Shown: positions 12,331-28,791, counted from the stretch's first letter. The stretch: 64,000 nt of DNA from Nymphaea colorata (GCF_008831285.2 NC_045139.1:25150412-25214411); one strand, 5' to 3'. Program-made: numbers and translations. Notes: a model not told the origin generated them from the sequence alone.

Positions 12331-15300
12331 TGATTCTGGATGCTCAAATCATATGATTAGTGATGAGAGCAAGTTCTTAAGTATGAAAGAATATGATGAA
12401 AATCGAGTTGTTGTTACTGCTAACAACATAAAGCTCCCAATTGCACATATTGGAGAAGCAGAGGTTGTAGCCAACCTTGGTAAAGACCGTATTTTACGAA
12501 ACATTTATCATGTTCTAAAAATGACAAAAAACTTATTGTCTGTGCCACAACGTGCAGCTTTAGGTCACTATGTATTATTCGACCCAAATGATGTGAAAGT
12601 TTATAAAAATGTAGATGTTCAAGGAACCCCAATATTTGAAGGAAGAAAGTTGAGTCAATATATGTCTCGTCAGTAGAAGTAGCATATATTGACAAAACAA
12701 GGAAGCATGACACTTCAAATATCTGGCATGAGAGACTCTTTCATTTTGGATAAAACAAACTCCGAGAGATGTCTAATAAAGAGCAGTTGATTGGCCTACC
12801 AAAGCTTGAAGTACGAACAAACAAAGTATGCCCATGATGTCAATATGGAAAGGCGCACAAAAGGCCATTCAAAGAATCGAAGTATAGAGCTAAAGCACCA
12901 TTCGAGCTTGTGCATTCAAATGTATTCGGTAAAGTCTTAAACCCATCAGTTGGAGGTAAGTGGTATTTTATCGCATTTATTGATGATTTTTTGAGATATA
13001 CTTGGGTTTATTTCATGAAAGAAAAGTCTGAAGCACTTGAAATGTTTAAGAAATTTCACCAGATGGTGAGAAAAGAACTTAGGTATAGAATTCGATGTCT
13101 GGTGGTGAATATACATTTGACTTGTTTATGACATACATGAAGCAACATGGTATTCGAAGGCAAATTACATGTTCCTATATGCCATAGTAAAATGGAGTGG
13201 CAGAACGGAAGAATTGTCACATAGTAGAAATATACCGAAGCATGATGCATGAAAAGAACATGCCACCAAGATTTTGGGTCGAGTGTGTCAGCACTGTTGT
13301 ACACGTAATTAATTGATTACCACTGCCGAGATTTAATTTTAAGTCACCATATGAAATGCTCCATAAAAAAGAAGTCATCTATGAGTTATTTTAGAGTATC
13401 TGATTGTGTATGTTATGTCTTTCTATCCGAACAACACAGAACTAAATTCAATAAGAAGGCATAGAGGTGTGTCTTTGTTGGATACAATCCATATCGAAAG
13501 AGATGAAGATATGTTAATCCTAGCACATGACAAATTCATGTTTCTCGTGGTGTCATCCTTGATGAAGCATCATTATGGTTGTCAGAAAAAAAGAAGCGCT
13601 TCCAGACTCTCCAATTTTTGAGAGAGATGTTCGAAACAAAATACAATTTGAGATGAATCAAGGAGAGCCTCAGCTGGAAGACATAGAAGCAAGACGATCA
13701 AATAAATAAGTTCAAATGTCTAAACATAGCCTAAGACAAGTAGAACGAGCAGATCCATGGAGAACAGGAGTTAGTGCTCTTCAACAACGAAGCATAGAAG
13801 AAGATAGACCATCACAACTTGAAGAGCTAGAAGGAGCATCTATAATATTAAAAAGATCAACAAGAATACCAAAACCAAATCCCAAGTATGCAAATGCAAA
13901 CTGTGTCATCATAGAGGAGATCCAGCCAGCTTCTTTTGAAGAAGAAAAAGATGTTGAAAAATGACAAACTACAATTAAAGAATAAATGAAGGCATTGGAG
14001 CATAACGAGACCTGGGAACTCGTACCAAAACCTGTAGGAGTAAAGCTCATTACTTGTAAGTGGGTTTACAAAACAAAAAGAAAGGCAGATGGCTCAGTCG
14101 ATAGACATAAGGCTCGAATTGTCGCGAGAGGATTTTCACAATAACATAATATTGACTTTGAAGAAACTTTTAGTCTTGTTGCAAAGATCACATCTGTAGG
14201 TATTCTGATAGCCATTGCTGCAAGCAAATCTTGGAAGCTTTGGCAAATGAATGTGAAAAATGTTTTCTTATATGGAGATTTCGATCATGAAATCTATATA
14301 AAGCAACTTGAAGAATTCAAATCTCCAAACAAGCCAAACTACGTCTGCAAGATAAGAAAAGCACTCTATGGATTAAAGTAAGCACCCAGAGCATGGTACG
14401 AAAAAATAGCTGAATTTTTTGTGTTTAGTGGATTTCAAGTTGCCTCAGCATATTCAAGTCTCTTCGTCAAGACAAGAGGTATGAAGCTTACTATTTTATT
14501 AATTTATGTTGATGATTTAATTATTATTGGAGATGACAAAGAAGAAATTAATCTCATTTGTGAACATCTCACGGTGAGATTCGAACTGAAAGAGCTAGGG
14601 GAGTTACGACACTTTCTTGGATTGGAAATTGATTATGAATCTAAAGGAGTATTTTTAAGTCAAACAAAATATGCTCACGACCTACTACATAAGTATGGTA
14701 TGCTCGGTTGAAAACCTATCTCAACACCAATTGAGATAAATGCAAAGCTTAGAATTGATGAAGGAGACAAGCTAAAAGATGTCACTATGTATCAACAATT
14801 GGTTGGAAGTTTAATTTACTTAACATTGTCAAGACCAGACATTGCCTATGCAGTTGGTATTGTGAACAAATTCATGCAAATTTCAAGAAAACCACATTTA
14901 GAAGCAGTGAAAAGAATATTAAGGTATGTCAAAGGAACTTCTAACTTTGGTATACTTTATGAAAAAAGACTAACTGTCAAGTTGTTGGTCATTGTCATGC
15001 GGATTATGTTGAAAACTGATCAACTCGTAGATCGACCACTGGATATACTTTCAGACTTGGAAGTGGTGCAATTTCATGGTGCAGTCAGAAACAACCGATA
15101 GATTCACTATCTACAACAGAAGCAGAGTATAGAGCAGTATCTCATGCAACACAAAAATGTGTGTGGTTGATATGACTATAAACAAAATGTGGATTATGCA
15201 GTGAGACTCTACTGCGATAATCAAAGTACAATTAGACTTGCAGAGAATCCTCTCTTCCATACTCGAACAAAACATATAGAGGTGGAACATCATTTTATCA

Positions 15301-15400
15301 GAGAGAAGATACTTAAAAGAGAGATTTAGTTGAAGCCAATTGCTTCAGAAGATCAAGTCGCTGACATCTTTACCAAATGTTTGCCAGTACAAACATTCAC
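12119..15400 (+). pseudogene. Copia pol: protease, integrase, reverse transcriptase, RNase H
   Basis: The protease motif WIIDSGCSNHM (about 12324-12356) uses the DSG catalytic triad. The GAG-pre-integrase histidine/cysteine region is near 12722-12840, and the integrase core follows (VHSNVFG, FIDDFLRYTWVY, about 12910-13060). RT begins near 14000 ([23 protein letters not shown]) and keeps the active-site box [12 protein letters not shown] at about 14500-14540. RNase H ends with [17 protein letters not shown] and TRTKHIEVEHHFIREK, about 15120-15310. Multiple nonsense codons and shifts break it, with intact pieces of 70-105 codons. Confidence 0.9.
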
Positions 15401-15456
15401 CAAGCTTAGAAGAATGTTAGGAGTTATGAGTAGAGAGTCGGTAATGAGGGAGGGAT

Positions 15457-16072
15457 TGTAAAAAAACCATCACCAACTCTTGGAAGAGTCAAAAAGACTC
15501 AAGAGGCTATGAGCCTCTCTTTTAAAAGTCGATGCATGTAATGAGTAAAAGAAAAGAAAAAAATAAAACAAAAATTGTAGAATTTGGTGGAAGCATCCAC
15601 CACCGACTTCTTCTCCCCTATAAATAGGGGTGTTGTCATTGTGTTGCCCAGTGAGTTGGGTTGAGTCTCAAATCTTTGAGGTAGAGTTGAGCAATGAGTT
15701 TGTGTGCTCATTTTGTGATCTGGTGTGTGAGAGTTTCAAGTGTCTACTCAAGTGCAAGATCATTGGGTGCTTGAATGTTAGCTCACTACGTGAGCTTGTT
15801 GAGGTGAGTTCTTGTACCTCACTTTTATATGTTTCATTTTAACAAACAATAGAAGTGTATTGTTTGAAGTGTAGTTGGTGCATACTTTATGTTGTTGCTT
15901 GGTTAAGTTCATTTTGTGAACTTTGTTGGTTTTGTTATTAAGTTCTTATTAAGTATACTTTGTTAAGTTTATTGTTGAGAATTATTTTGGACGTCAAAAC
16001 TTTGTCGGTTTTTCTCCGTATAAATTCGGGTTTGGATCTAAGTTATATCTAGGGCCCACATTTCACCCTACA
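15457..16072 (+). repeat. Copia 3' LTR
   Basis: 616 bp, a clear copy of 10663-11274 with scattered substitutions and a few small indels. A TATAAATAGGGG box lies near 15620. It ends CCCTACA, and the flanking CGGTG follows. Confidence 0.9.
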
Positions 16073-17099
16073 CGGTGGTGCTCTGCTTGCTCCACCCTAA
16101 ACTTCTAGCACTGGCCCACTTGCTTCTAGTGTGGGATTGGTTGACTTTCTCGCCCATATGTGGTTTGTTCCCATAAGCAAGATGTTACCAGACCTGTTCA
16201 TGGTGTGGCGTCATTGCACTCTCCAGCGTTGTTCTTTGTTGGTTCAATAGAAGTGCCCATCCGTCAACATGATGCTATGTTGGGAGCATCACAAGGCCAG
16301 ACCCTAGCTGGTTTTGTATTCCAACAGCCGGCATCAGGCATTGGTCAAATGATTCGTAAGTGTGGGTGGTCTTTCAGTTTCCACCGTCACTGTTCCTCCC
16401 CACTACACATGACGACTTCCGCTCCACGCTTTACTGAAGGTTTGGGGTGTGACTTTTGACTCTCCTCTCATCTAGGAAGCGGAGAAGCTTACTGAGTAGC
16501 GCATGTGTGAGTCCCTCAGCCCAAAGAGATCTCACCTTCACCTCATCAACGGCCAAACACCTAGACTCTGGTAAGGTACTCTACTCGCATCTGTAAACCA
16601 AGGGTAATCTTCTCCGCCTGATTTGAAGATTAGATGCTGGAGTGTACACAGGTTTTCGATGTTGCAATACTCAATCACGGGCAAAATGGTGCCTCACACC
16701 AAGGCTTTCAAGGTTTGATGGTGTCATGTTGGGGACGTCTGATGAGGAAATGCTTCCTGTTTTACTTTGAAAACCTGTGGCTCCTAAGCAACAATGTGGT
16801 TTTAAGAGGTTGAATTGTGAGCATGGGGAGTTTGGAGTTGGACATATTATTTGGCATTGTGGCTCTCCTAGAAGAAAGCAGGGGTGTAGCTTAAGGGTCC
16901 TATTCTATGGTTTTTCTCTGCTGCTGTGTGTGGTTGTAGTTTACTTTCCTATTAGTTTATTTTGTTCTATCGCTAGCAGCTTTGCCTTCAACAAGAGACT
17001 GAGTTACGTGTGCCACCTTGGCACAGGCACGCTGCAACGAGCATGCGCCAAACGTGGACCTTACTATCTAACATGTACATTTACTTTTATGCCTAAACA
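16073..17099. other. Unidentified segment downstream of the copia element
   Basis: Continuation of the segment at 10162-10662. The longest plus-strand frames (16160-16459 and 16777-17124) do not resemble a family I know and are not joined by evident splice sites. I do not call a gene. Confidence 0.4.
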
Positions 17100-17430
17100 T
17101 TGTATACGTATATGTGTGAGATAACAAATATGTATGAAATAACAAATAAGCATAAGATAATGTTTATGAGATAATGAGATAATATGTAATGGATAGATGA
17201 GACAACCCCAAACATAAGTATGACATAATGTTTATGAGATAACAAAGTATTCATAAGATAATGGACAGATGCATAATATAACGCTAAACATAAGTATGAA
17301 ATAGGTTTACGAGATAATAAAATATTTATGAGATAATGAGATAATTGATGGATGTATGAGATAACACTAAACATAAGTATGAGATAATGTTTATAAGATA
17401 ATAAAATATTTATGAGATATGAGATAACGC
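17100..17430 (+). repeat. Degenerate tandem repeat (ATAAGTATGAGATAATGTTTATGAGATAA-like)
   Basis: At least four imperfect units of about 75-95 bp, each with a CTAAACATAAGTATG-type start, TTTAYGAGATAA and TATTYATRAGATAATG words. It runs into the dispersed repeat shared with 9430-9680, where a single unit is present. Confidence 0.7.
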
Positions 17431-17625
17431 TACAAGGAGGACAAAAAACAAAAATATTTTTTGTCTGCTTGAAAGGATATATTGGTAATAGCAACAGACA
17501 TAAACGGATTAACAAACTTTACCTTTATAGAATTCTCAAATTTTCTTTTTGCGGTTTCTTTTTTAAACCTACAAAAAGTTTTTTTTTGTATTAATCATTA
17601 AGTTTTTTTTGTCATACTTAAAAAA
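17330..17625 (+). repeat. Dispersed repeat, copy 2
   Basis: Related to 9430-9680. Here the leading unit has expanded into the tandem array at 17100-17430, while the following part (GGATATATTGGTAATA through TTTTTTGTATTAATCAT) is single copy. Confidence 0.6.
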
Positions 17626-17685
17626 TGCAGCTTCGCTTCAACAACCTGTTGGTGGCTTTCTTAACATTGAGTTTCTATTTTCTCT

Positions 17686-17687
17686 TT

Positions 17688-17723
<36 letters not shown>

Positions 17724-17728
17724 AGAGT
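17686..17728. repeat. Microsatellite (AT)n(GT)n
   Basis: Short AT run followed by about 17 GT units and a GA-rich end. Confidence 0.93.
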
Positions 17729-18815
17729 GAGATTGTTGGATGACTAAAAATTAAAAGTCTGTCATGTGCTGTGCTTTTAGCAAAGGTTGGTGGTTTTCAC
17801 GATGATTGATTCTTTATTTTTATCCATCCATTCTTTATTTTCATATTCCCAATAACATCCGGTATATGTAAATATTGGAATCCTAGCTCCTACATGTGTA
17901 CGCATGTGTGTATCGTCTGGAGGTCACTGCCATCTTTCACAATTTAACCCAGCTATGTACATATATAGAGGGATGAAGATTGACCACAATTATAGATATT
18001 AAAAGAAAATCTCAAAAATCATAAGGGAACTAGGATGAAGGAGGGGTGTCTAGAGTATAAATTATTTCACGTATTTCTAAAATCCAGTATTTTTTTTTTT
18101 TGTTTTACTTCTCCCAGGTGTTCATTTGGTTTACTCGTTTCGTGCTCAAAGGGACAGGCCAGCCTCCGTGCGTGTTTCACCAATTTTGTTAATTATATTG
18201 GTTGTCTTGGTTCTGCCACTGCCTTAAAGAGTGGGTCTAGGCACTAGCGAAGCCAGAAATTTTGGCTGGAGGGGGCACTCCTAAGTGTGCCCACGCCTAG
18301 TTGCAAAAGATTACTTCTACACAAATAATATGCCTCTTTGTTGATGCAACGTTACAAAGATGGTTTACAAAAAAAATAAATTTTAGATCATGTAATTGTA
18401 ATGTAAACATCAGGATTTAGATATTAATTTAAATCATCAAATGCCTGCAATTATTAATTTTAAGACTTGAAAATTTTAACGTTTTGTTGTCGCACAACAT
18501 AATCTAAAGCATCATTTATACAAAGTAGGAAAACGTATGTTTGTAATTTTTATCAGCATTGTGTGAATATGGCAATAGTAACAAGTTTCTTTTGCGCTTA
18601 GTTATTGTCTTACATGACTTTTTTAGTTGTTTCAACCTCACAATCCCGGTTATGACTATTGAACGTGCACAAGTAACTGCAAAACTACTGATCGGTGTCC
18701 CTGAAATCTCAATAGCTTAGTCTTTTTTATTTAAGAAATTTATTTTTAACAAAGATTATGGCTATGTGCTTTACTACTCCTAACTTGCTAATAAGGTTGA
18801 GTTTCAAGTATGCAG
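17729..18815. other. Intergenic; MITE end near 18240-18300
   Basis: No coding region supported. At about 18243 the words CTAGCGAAGCCAGAAATTTT and GGAGGGGGCAC resemble the end of the MITE at 47960-48137 (TAGTGGCGGAGCCAG). I did not find its other end. Confidence 0.4.
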
Positions 18816-20311
18816 GAGATTCTCAGGTTTGATGGTAAAATCTCACGGTTTCCGTGAATTCAGGAAAAACAAAAATGCTGCTCCTTTTGGTAGTGCATTG
18901 AAGGCATTTGCGAAAAGGAATGCAGCTGGATTTGCATTTCCAGGACATAATAGGCATGGCCGTACCACCTATGCTGGAACAACTCATTGGCAAGAGGCCT
19001 TTCATCCATGACCTGGCTGAGATTAATAATTTCTTTTTTCCCGAGGGTCCGATCCTTCAGGAGCAGAAGAAAGCTGCACAGCTGTTTGGAGCAACAGAGA
19101 CATGGTTTCTTGTTGGTGGAACATGTGGAGTGGAAATGTCGATCATGTCAACATGTTCACCCGGGGGATATGCTCATTCTTCCCAGGAATTCCCATGTAT
19201 CAGCAATATCTAGCATGGTTTTGTACGTGCTTTGCCCAATACATCATTCCTTAGTACAATTCCCCATGGGCAATTGCCGATCGGATCAAACTATATCAGG
19301 TGCAAAGGCGGTTGATGAAGTGAATAAGGCAAAGAAGCAGCCGCAGTTTTTATCACCTCACCCACCTGCCATGGGGCATGCAGTAATCTGGAGAAGATCA
19401 TTGTTCTGTGTCATGAGCGACAGATTCCAGTGATCATTGATAAAGCTCATGGTTCCCATTTCAAGTTCGACTCCCGACTTAGAGCAGGACAGACCTTGCT
19501 GTCCAATACACCGACAAGGTTCTGTGCTAGCTTTCACAGTCATCAATGTTACACTTATCAGGTCAGGTAGCATGGAGATAAGGAGATAATATCCAGATGT
19601 CTGCAGGTCCTTCAAAGCACCGGCCCCAGTTACCTGTTCCTTGACTCTCTAGATGCTACAAGAGCACATGTCAGTAAGAACCCATATACCATTTTCGATA
19701 CACCAATCCATTTGGCTCACCAATTGGCAGATGAAGTTCAAACATTGATGCTTAGGCCACGCCAAGAAGGATCCATTGCATGTGACAATTGATACATGAA
19801 AACTAGGAGTCCCCGGATAAGATATGTATAAAGATCCTATGCAAGGAACATCATCCCGGAATTGCGATCACAGAAATCATTAACATCTGCAGTCAGCTTA
19901 GGCACATGGAGAGAGCATGTTCGAAGGGTTGTGCATGGCATAAAGGATATGGCTGCTATGCATGGATTAGACAGCTCAAGCCGAGCCATCAACCATTACG
20001 AGTGTGCACCTTTTGGAGACATTAGCACAAAACTTAGTCCAAGGGAGGCCTTTGCAAAAATAAGGAATAATGTTGAGGAAAGCCTTGGTGAGATATGTGG
20101 GGAGCTTATATGCACCTTTCCTCCAGGCATCCCAGTGTTGATTTCAGGAGAGGTTATAACTCAAAGTGCTCCCTCTTATCTTCCAAATGCAAGAGTTGGA
20201 GGTGCTGTGGTTAGTGCTCTCTCTTATCTTCCAAATGCAAGAGATGGAGGTGCTGTGGTTAGTGGAGCCGCTGACTCTCATCTGCATTCTATGGTAGTTT
20301 GTGATATCTGA
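18816..20311 (+). pseudogene. Processed-type pseudogene of an Orn/Lys/Arg decarboxylase (major domain)
   Basis: Broken copy of a PLP-dependent, fold-type-I amino acid decarboxylase of the bacterial-like Orn/Lys/Arg family that plants also carry. Blocks seen in order: ALKAFAKRNAAGFAFPGHNR (about 18887), LIGKRPFIHDLAEINNFF, GPILQEQKKAAQLFGATETW, STCSPGG, ILPRNSHVSAISSMVL, DKAHGSHFKF, TDLAVQYTDKVLC (this Lys is at the PLP-lysine position), SSMLHLSG, LLQ-like repeats, then FPPGIPVLISGEVIT and SGAADSHLHSMVVC near the C terminus. These blocks lie in at least three frames with internal stops. They follow each other with no intron-sized gap over 1.5 kb, which points to retroposition. A 48-bp tandem duplication (20166-20261) near the end adds another lesion. 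No poly-A tract is obvious apart from a T-run at 20349. Confidence 0.82.
20166..20261 (+). repeat. 48-bp tandem duplication inside the decarboxylase pseudogene
   Basis: Copies at 20166-20213 and 20214-20261 contain CTCTTATCTTCCAAATGCAA and differ at two positions or so. The duplication is in frame (16 codons). Confidence 0.9.
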
Positions 20312-20527
20312 AGTTTCAGGTCGACTTGGTGAAACTTTTAGGTCGCAATTTTTTTTTTTTTATTCATAACGGACTTGCAGTTCTTTGTTGTACTGCTCAT
20401 GAGGCACCAATCATAGAACTTGTGATCTCAAGAGTGCAGCAGATTCAGTTGCCCAGCTGTATGATAGTTGACTCAGTTATATGACATATTACGTGACCTG
20501 ATGTTCACTTGTGATTCTAGTGGTCTT

Positions 20528-20727
20528 TCATGTCTACAAGACCACTAACCGACTAAAATGATTAGTATTCGATATTTGTATCACATATATTGGAAACCAG
20601 CAACATGGGTAACCATTGCTGCTATATCATGTTTACAATACCACTAACCGACTAAAATGAATAGTATTCGATATTTGTATCACATATATTGGAAACAAGC
20701 AACATGGGTAAAACCATTGCTGCTATA
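20528..20727 (+). repeat. Tandem duplication, about 99 bp x 2
   Basis: Copies begin near 20528 and 20627. Both carry CCACTAACCGACTAAAATGA, TATTCGATATTTGTATCACA and CAACATGGGTAA and are almost identical. It lies downstream of the decarboxylase pseudogene. Confidence 0.88.
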
Positions 20728-21948
20728 ACAATCAAAGTACGATCTTGCATACAGAAAAATCATGCTCTGACAAATTGAAAAAACTCATATCTAGTTCCAC
20801 TAGCACTGAAAAACTTGAATATTAACCCCTCTGCTTGAGTTTATTAAACTGCTTGCTTTCCAAAGAATAAAGTATGATTTAACAAGTTCAACTAAAAATT
20901 TGACACTCAATGCTAAGTACTTGAAAACTGTTAAGTTTGGGGTTTTCCACGTTCAACCTGATCTGCAGGCAATTATCAAATCCATCCATGCCTAATCACG
21001 ATAGGAAAATCCACACTTTAGAGGCACATTTAGGACCTATTCATTGTTTTTTCTTACTTTATCTATCGTTAGCAAGCTTACCATGGCCATACACTCAACT
21101 GAATGGTCTAATATTATCTCAAAGAAACCTGTATGTCATTCTACTAAGTCATTCTCCCCTGTCCTCTTGTTAAGAGTACATTCATCATTCAATAGAGAAA
21201 CGAAAGAAAATAACACATAAAATATGGTCCTCGTTTACTAACCTGGAGAACTAATGCTTAATGCTGTTAAGAGGCACAGACACATAACCAACATGGTGCA
21301 AAATAAACACCCAATGATGACCCACCAAACGCCCGTGAATATACAGAAAGCCTCTTTTGATTTGGATGTTCAGAAGCTAGCTAATTTCATATTCTTTAAA
21401 ATCAGATCAAGAAGCAAATGCAATGCCGTTTTCTGCTATGGGCTAATAGATAACTACACACATAAGAGGGTGGCAGAAGAAGAACACAATTTGAAGCTTT
21501 GATTTGATAGAGAGCTGGTTCAAAAAATTGCCCTTGGACAAAATTCACATTTTCTTTCTCATCCTAATTTCCTGACCCTCTTCTCATTTGCTAAAAGCAC
21601 TAAAATGTTCATATCCTGTACTAAATGTTCATCTGCTAAAGCCAAATTAAATATGTAAATTTAATGAACAAGAAGTCTTGGGCAATTGCTAAAAGTTGCA
21701 TTGCGCATAACCCACTCATTATTACATTTGCTCCTACTGCAAATGGGCAAAATATAAATCTACGTCTCTCCAATCACCACTACATCCATATATTGCGGAT
21801 GTAGTAGGAACTTTGCTGAAGCAAAAACAGTGCTATGAAAACTTGCTATGAGTCATCAACAGCAAATAACCATACTGCACTAAGTGGAAACTTTCCACGT
21901 TATGCAATAGTGATGTCAACAAGAGGGGAGAAACGTGACCAAAATAAA
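20728..21948. other. Intergenic / 3' flank of UMPS
   Basis: No additional gene supported. The part nearest 21949 should include the UMPS 3' UTR, since transcription runs right to left. I did not identify a definite poly-A signal. Confidence 0.5.
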
Positions 21949-25648
<3,700 letters not shown>

Positions 25649-25918
25649 GCCGGAAACCGGAAACGTGAACGGATTCCGGCCTCTGGTTCCGCCCCGCGAG
25701 ACAGAGAGGGAGAGAGAGAGTGTGTGCGGAGAAAGAGACTCCTGAGGGCGAGAGAAAACGATGTCGCTTTTGCATGTCGAAGGGCTGGAACGCCTAGGGA
25801 AACGAACTGCCGTCAGATGGAACAGCCAACGGCATCGGAGAAGAGAGACATGGCCAACCTCTTGGGACATTTTAAAAAAAGGCTGTCTTGCAAAAGGCCT
25901 TGTCGAGGATCGTATCAT
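25649..25918 (-). promoter_or_regulatory. Probable UMPS 5' UTR and promoter-proximal region
   Basis: Upstream of the chosen UMPS start the minus strand is pyrimidine-rich (CTCTCTCTC runs at about 25690-25725), typical of plant 5' leaders. The frame stays open through this stretch and could in principle add about 90 residues. That translation is low-complexity and Arg/Ser-rich, so leader sequence is more likely. No clear TATA box was identified. Confidence 0.4.
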
Positions 25919-26009
25919 ATGGACCTAATACGTACAATCACCGTAGATTTGATTGTGCGCCACAAAGAAAAGCGGCTTATTTTTTGAGGAAGGAAGATCA
26001 TTAAATCTG

Positions 26010-27060
26010 ATTTAGATTGGACACTGCTTCCAAAAAAAAATTAAGGCATGGAGAAAGTTTAACATTCAATGAAGAAACTTATACAAATTTAGATTTAAGA
26101 AGTGATAACTCTATTGATTTTGGATTTAAATAAATACCTCATCAGATTTGGATTCAAATGTTTCCAAAACTTTCCTGCATTCAAAATTCATATATTTTAA
26201 TAACAGGTTCTTAACATATCATAATGTGGTTTAGGTTCGGCTTAAAAGTCGGATCTAGATTGGATGTTAATTTAAAACCCAAATTCAGATTACATTTTGG
26301 TTGCAAATTCTTTTTCGGATTTACTCAATTGAATTTGGACTTAAATAAATATCCCATCCGAATTGGATTCAAATCAAATTTAGTTTAAAAAGTTTCCTAC
26401 ATCCAAAGTCTATGTATTTTGGAAGCTTGTTCTTAACATATCATAATATGGTTTAGATTTAGCTTAAAAGTTGGATATAGATTGGATGTGAATTTTAAAA
26501 TCAAATTTAGATTACATTTTGATTGCAAATGCTAGGACTTAAATAAATATCACATCAGATTTGGATGCAAATCAAATTTAGTTTTAAAAAAATTCCTACA
26601 TCCAAAGTTCATGTATTATGAAAGCAGGTTCTTAACATATAATGTGGTTTAGCTTCAGCTTAAAAGTTGGATCTAGATTGACTGTGAATTTAAAATGCAA
26701 ATTCAGATTACATTTGATTGCAAATTTTGGTTCAAATTTACTCAATTGATTTAGATTTAATAAATATCCCATCGGATTTGGATTCAAATCAAATTTAGTT
26801 TTAAAAAGTTTCCTACATCCAAAGTCCATTTATTTTGAAATCACGTTCTTAACATATCATAAATGCGGTTTAGATTTAGCTTAAAAGTTGAATCTATATT
26901 GGATGTATATTTAAAAACTGGATTCAGATCATATTTTGATTATAAATTCTGATGTAGATTTGATATAATATAGACTTTCCTCGTTCTCAATCAAATTTAA
27001 ATTCAAATCTGAATAACCATTGACATCTTACCTTCTTTAGGTTTTCCGAATATATGGTGC
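26010..27060. repeat. Satellite-like tandem repeat, units about 200-222 bp
   Basis: The marker GTTCTTAACATATCATAATG recurs at about 26207, 26429, 26628 and 26845, giving spacings of 222, 199 and 217 bp. Each unit also holds TTTGGATTCAAATC, CCTACATCCAAAGT and GGTTTAGNTTNAGCTTAAAA. Units are diverged and vary in length, so this is a decayed array of about four to five copies. It lies just upstream of the UMPS promoter. Confidence 0.85.
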
Positions 27061-28789
27061 ACCCTTCCTAACATAGTTATGTTTTCTGAAGAAAATATGG
27101 TGCACCCTTCCTAACATAGTTGAAATAAAGTGTTTTGTTTATCTTTTTTTTGCCACCCACATAATTTATTTTAGTTAAATCTGAGGAAAAATATGTTAAT
27201 AACTAAAAAAAGATCATTTTCATCATTTTCTTAATAAGGACCACATTTTCATAAAACTTAACAACCTAAGGAATAGAAAACCTTAGTTACAAATTGTCCT
27301 AATTGTTCGCACCCCACCCTTTTTCTCAAAGGGTGTTTGTTGCGAATCAGCAAAACTCTTTTAAAATGGAGGTTTTGAAAAATATTCTAAGGGAAAGGGA
27401 TCCGCCCGTCAGTACGAAGTCTAATCGTTCCTGCCGCCTTTAACAGGGGTAGTTGGACCGAGGACTAAGGATCATTTGGATCATACGAGCATTTGATGCA
27501 AATCTTATATGCTTATGCATTGAGGTTTTGGATTCAATAACCAAAATTCATTTTGAATAAGTGATTTGAACTCGTTTTGAATATTAGAGGATTTTCAAGT
27601 TGGTTCAAAAACCTTTGTTTTTGTGCCATTCGATTTGAAATACATAATTCTTGAACATTTTGAAGAGTGAAATTAAGTTCTTTGTTGTGGGCTCTAGATG
27701 GTTCATGAGTTGAAATTATGATCAACTTTTTGGAAAATAGCTAAGTTTCCTTAGCAAAGAAACTTGATTTTTTAATTCTTTTTTTTTTTTTGCCAAATCG
27801 TGTGATTTGATTAGGTAATTTTCATTATTTTGATGAAATATAGGTTCCAAATTGTTAGAAAATGTGTTGTTTTTCAAACACACTTTGGCCAAGATTATGA
27901 ATGCATTGCTTGTGTTTTCTTTTGAAGTTAAGAGAAGTTTACAAATTCTTGTTGCAATATGACTTGGTCACTTTTTGCAACTCAAATTTGAATCATAACT
28001 TCTTTAGAATGTACATGTGGTGCTATTGATTTTGAGTGAATGTGAATGCATGAAATGAGAAGGGAAACTATATGGAACATTCATTCTTCTCTCTCTAATA
28101 ATCTCTCAAAGTTCATTCATATGAAACATACATTCTTCATTCTCTCATAAACTCTCAAAGTCCATCCTTTGTAATTACATGTCATACAATATACACATAA
28201 AGATTGATTTTAATTAAAATGTAGGACTTTCTCTAAATGTGCTTATTATATGATTAAGCACATGAATTAGAGATGTAGTCTATAAGCTTGAGACTTAACA
28301 TAAAATTATCAAAATAATGAAAAATACACGAATGATGCCAAAATCAATTTTTGAGTAGACGTTGATGACATCCACTTTTGTCTCAAAATAACTGAAAAAA
28401 ATCAGACCTTATGTTGATTTAGATAGTTGAAAATTGTGGACATTGATTCCAATAAAGAGTTTGTTTCTTAAATAGAAATGGGAGGTCTTTGATCAGATTT
28501 CGTACTCATGAAATCGTCAACTTTTTTGGATGGTTCTAGGATAATTGGCATTTCAAATATGTAAAATTTGACATTCTTAAACCAATTCATATAAAACATG
28601 ATCTGATTTCAACAATGTACATACATCTTACGTATAGATTGTTGAAATTAAGTAAATTTTAAAATGAAATGAAAACGATTTCATAACTTGATACTATTAA
28701 AATCAAAATGAACCGTCTTCTTAAAACCAGTTTGGAAACGTGTTCCAATCTGATTTTAAGAGAGGAAAACAATTTTTGACAAGAGATTG

Positions 28790-28791
<2 letters not shown>
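27061..28791. other. Intergenic AT-rich DNA, no gene seen
   Basis: No coding signal. A 26-bp sequence, including TATGGTGCACCCTTCCTAAC, is present twice (about 27052 and 27097). A GC-richer island at 27390-27480 (GATCCGCCCGTCAGTACGAA) may be a fragment of a retrotransposon; I could not assign it. Confidence 0.45.

Larger units (their letters stand above)
10663..16072 (+). mobile_element. Ty1/copia LTR retrotransposon, complete in outline but coding-dead
   Basis: A 5.4-kb element with two LTRs (10663-11274 and 15457-16072), both beginning TGTAAA and ending CCCTACA. The PBS TGGTATCAAAGC (initiator tRNA-Met type) is at 11277-11288 and the purine tract GAGGGAGGGAT lies just before the 3' LTR. Flanking 5-bp sequences TGGTG and CGGTG look like a target duplication with one later change. 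The internal domain order is gag, protease, integrase, reverse transcriptase, RNase H. Integrase before RT defines copia. Many stops and frameshifts, and LTRs that differ at many sites, show an old insertion. Confidence 0.92.

Noticed and set aside
16777-17124. 115-codon ORF with a hydrophobic stretch
   Set aside because: No recognisable family, no splice context, and it runs into a degenerate tandem repeat.
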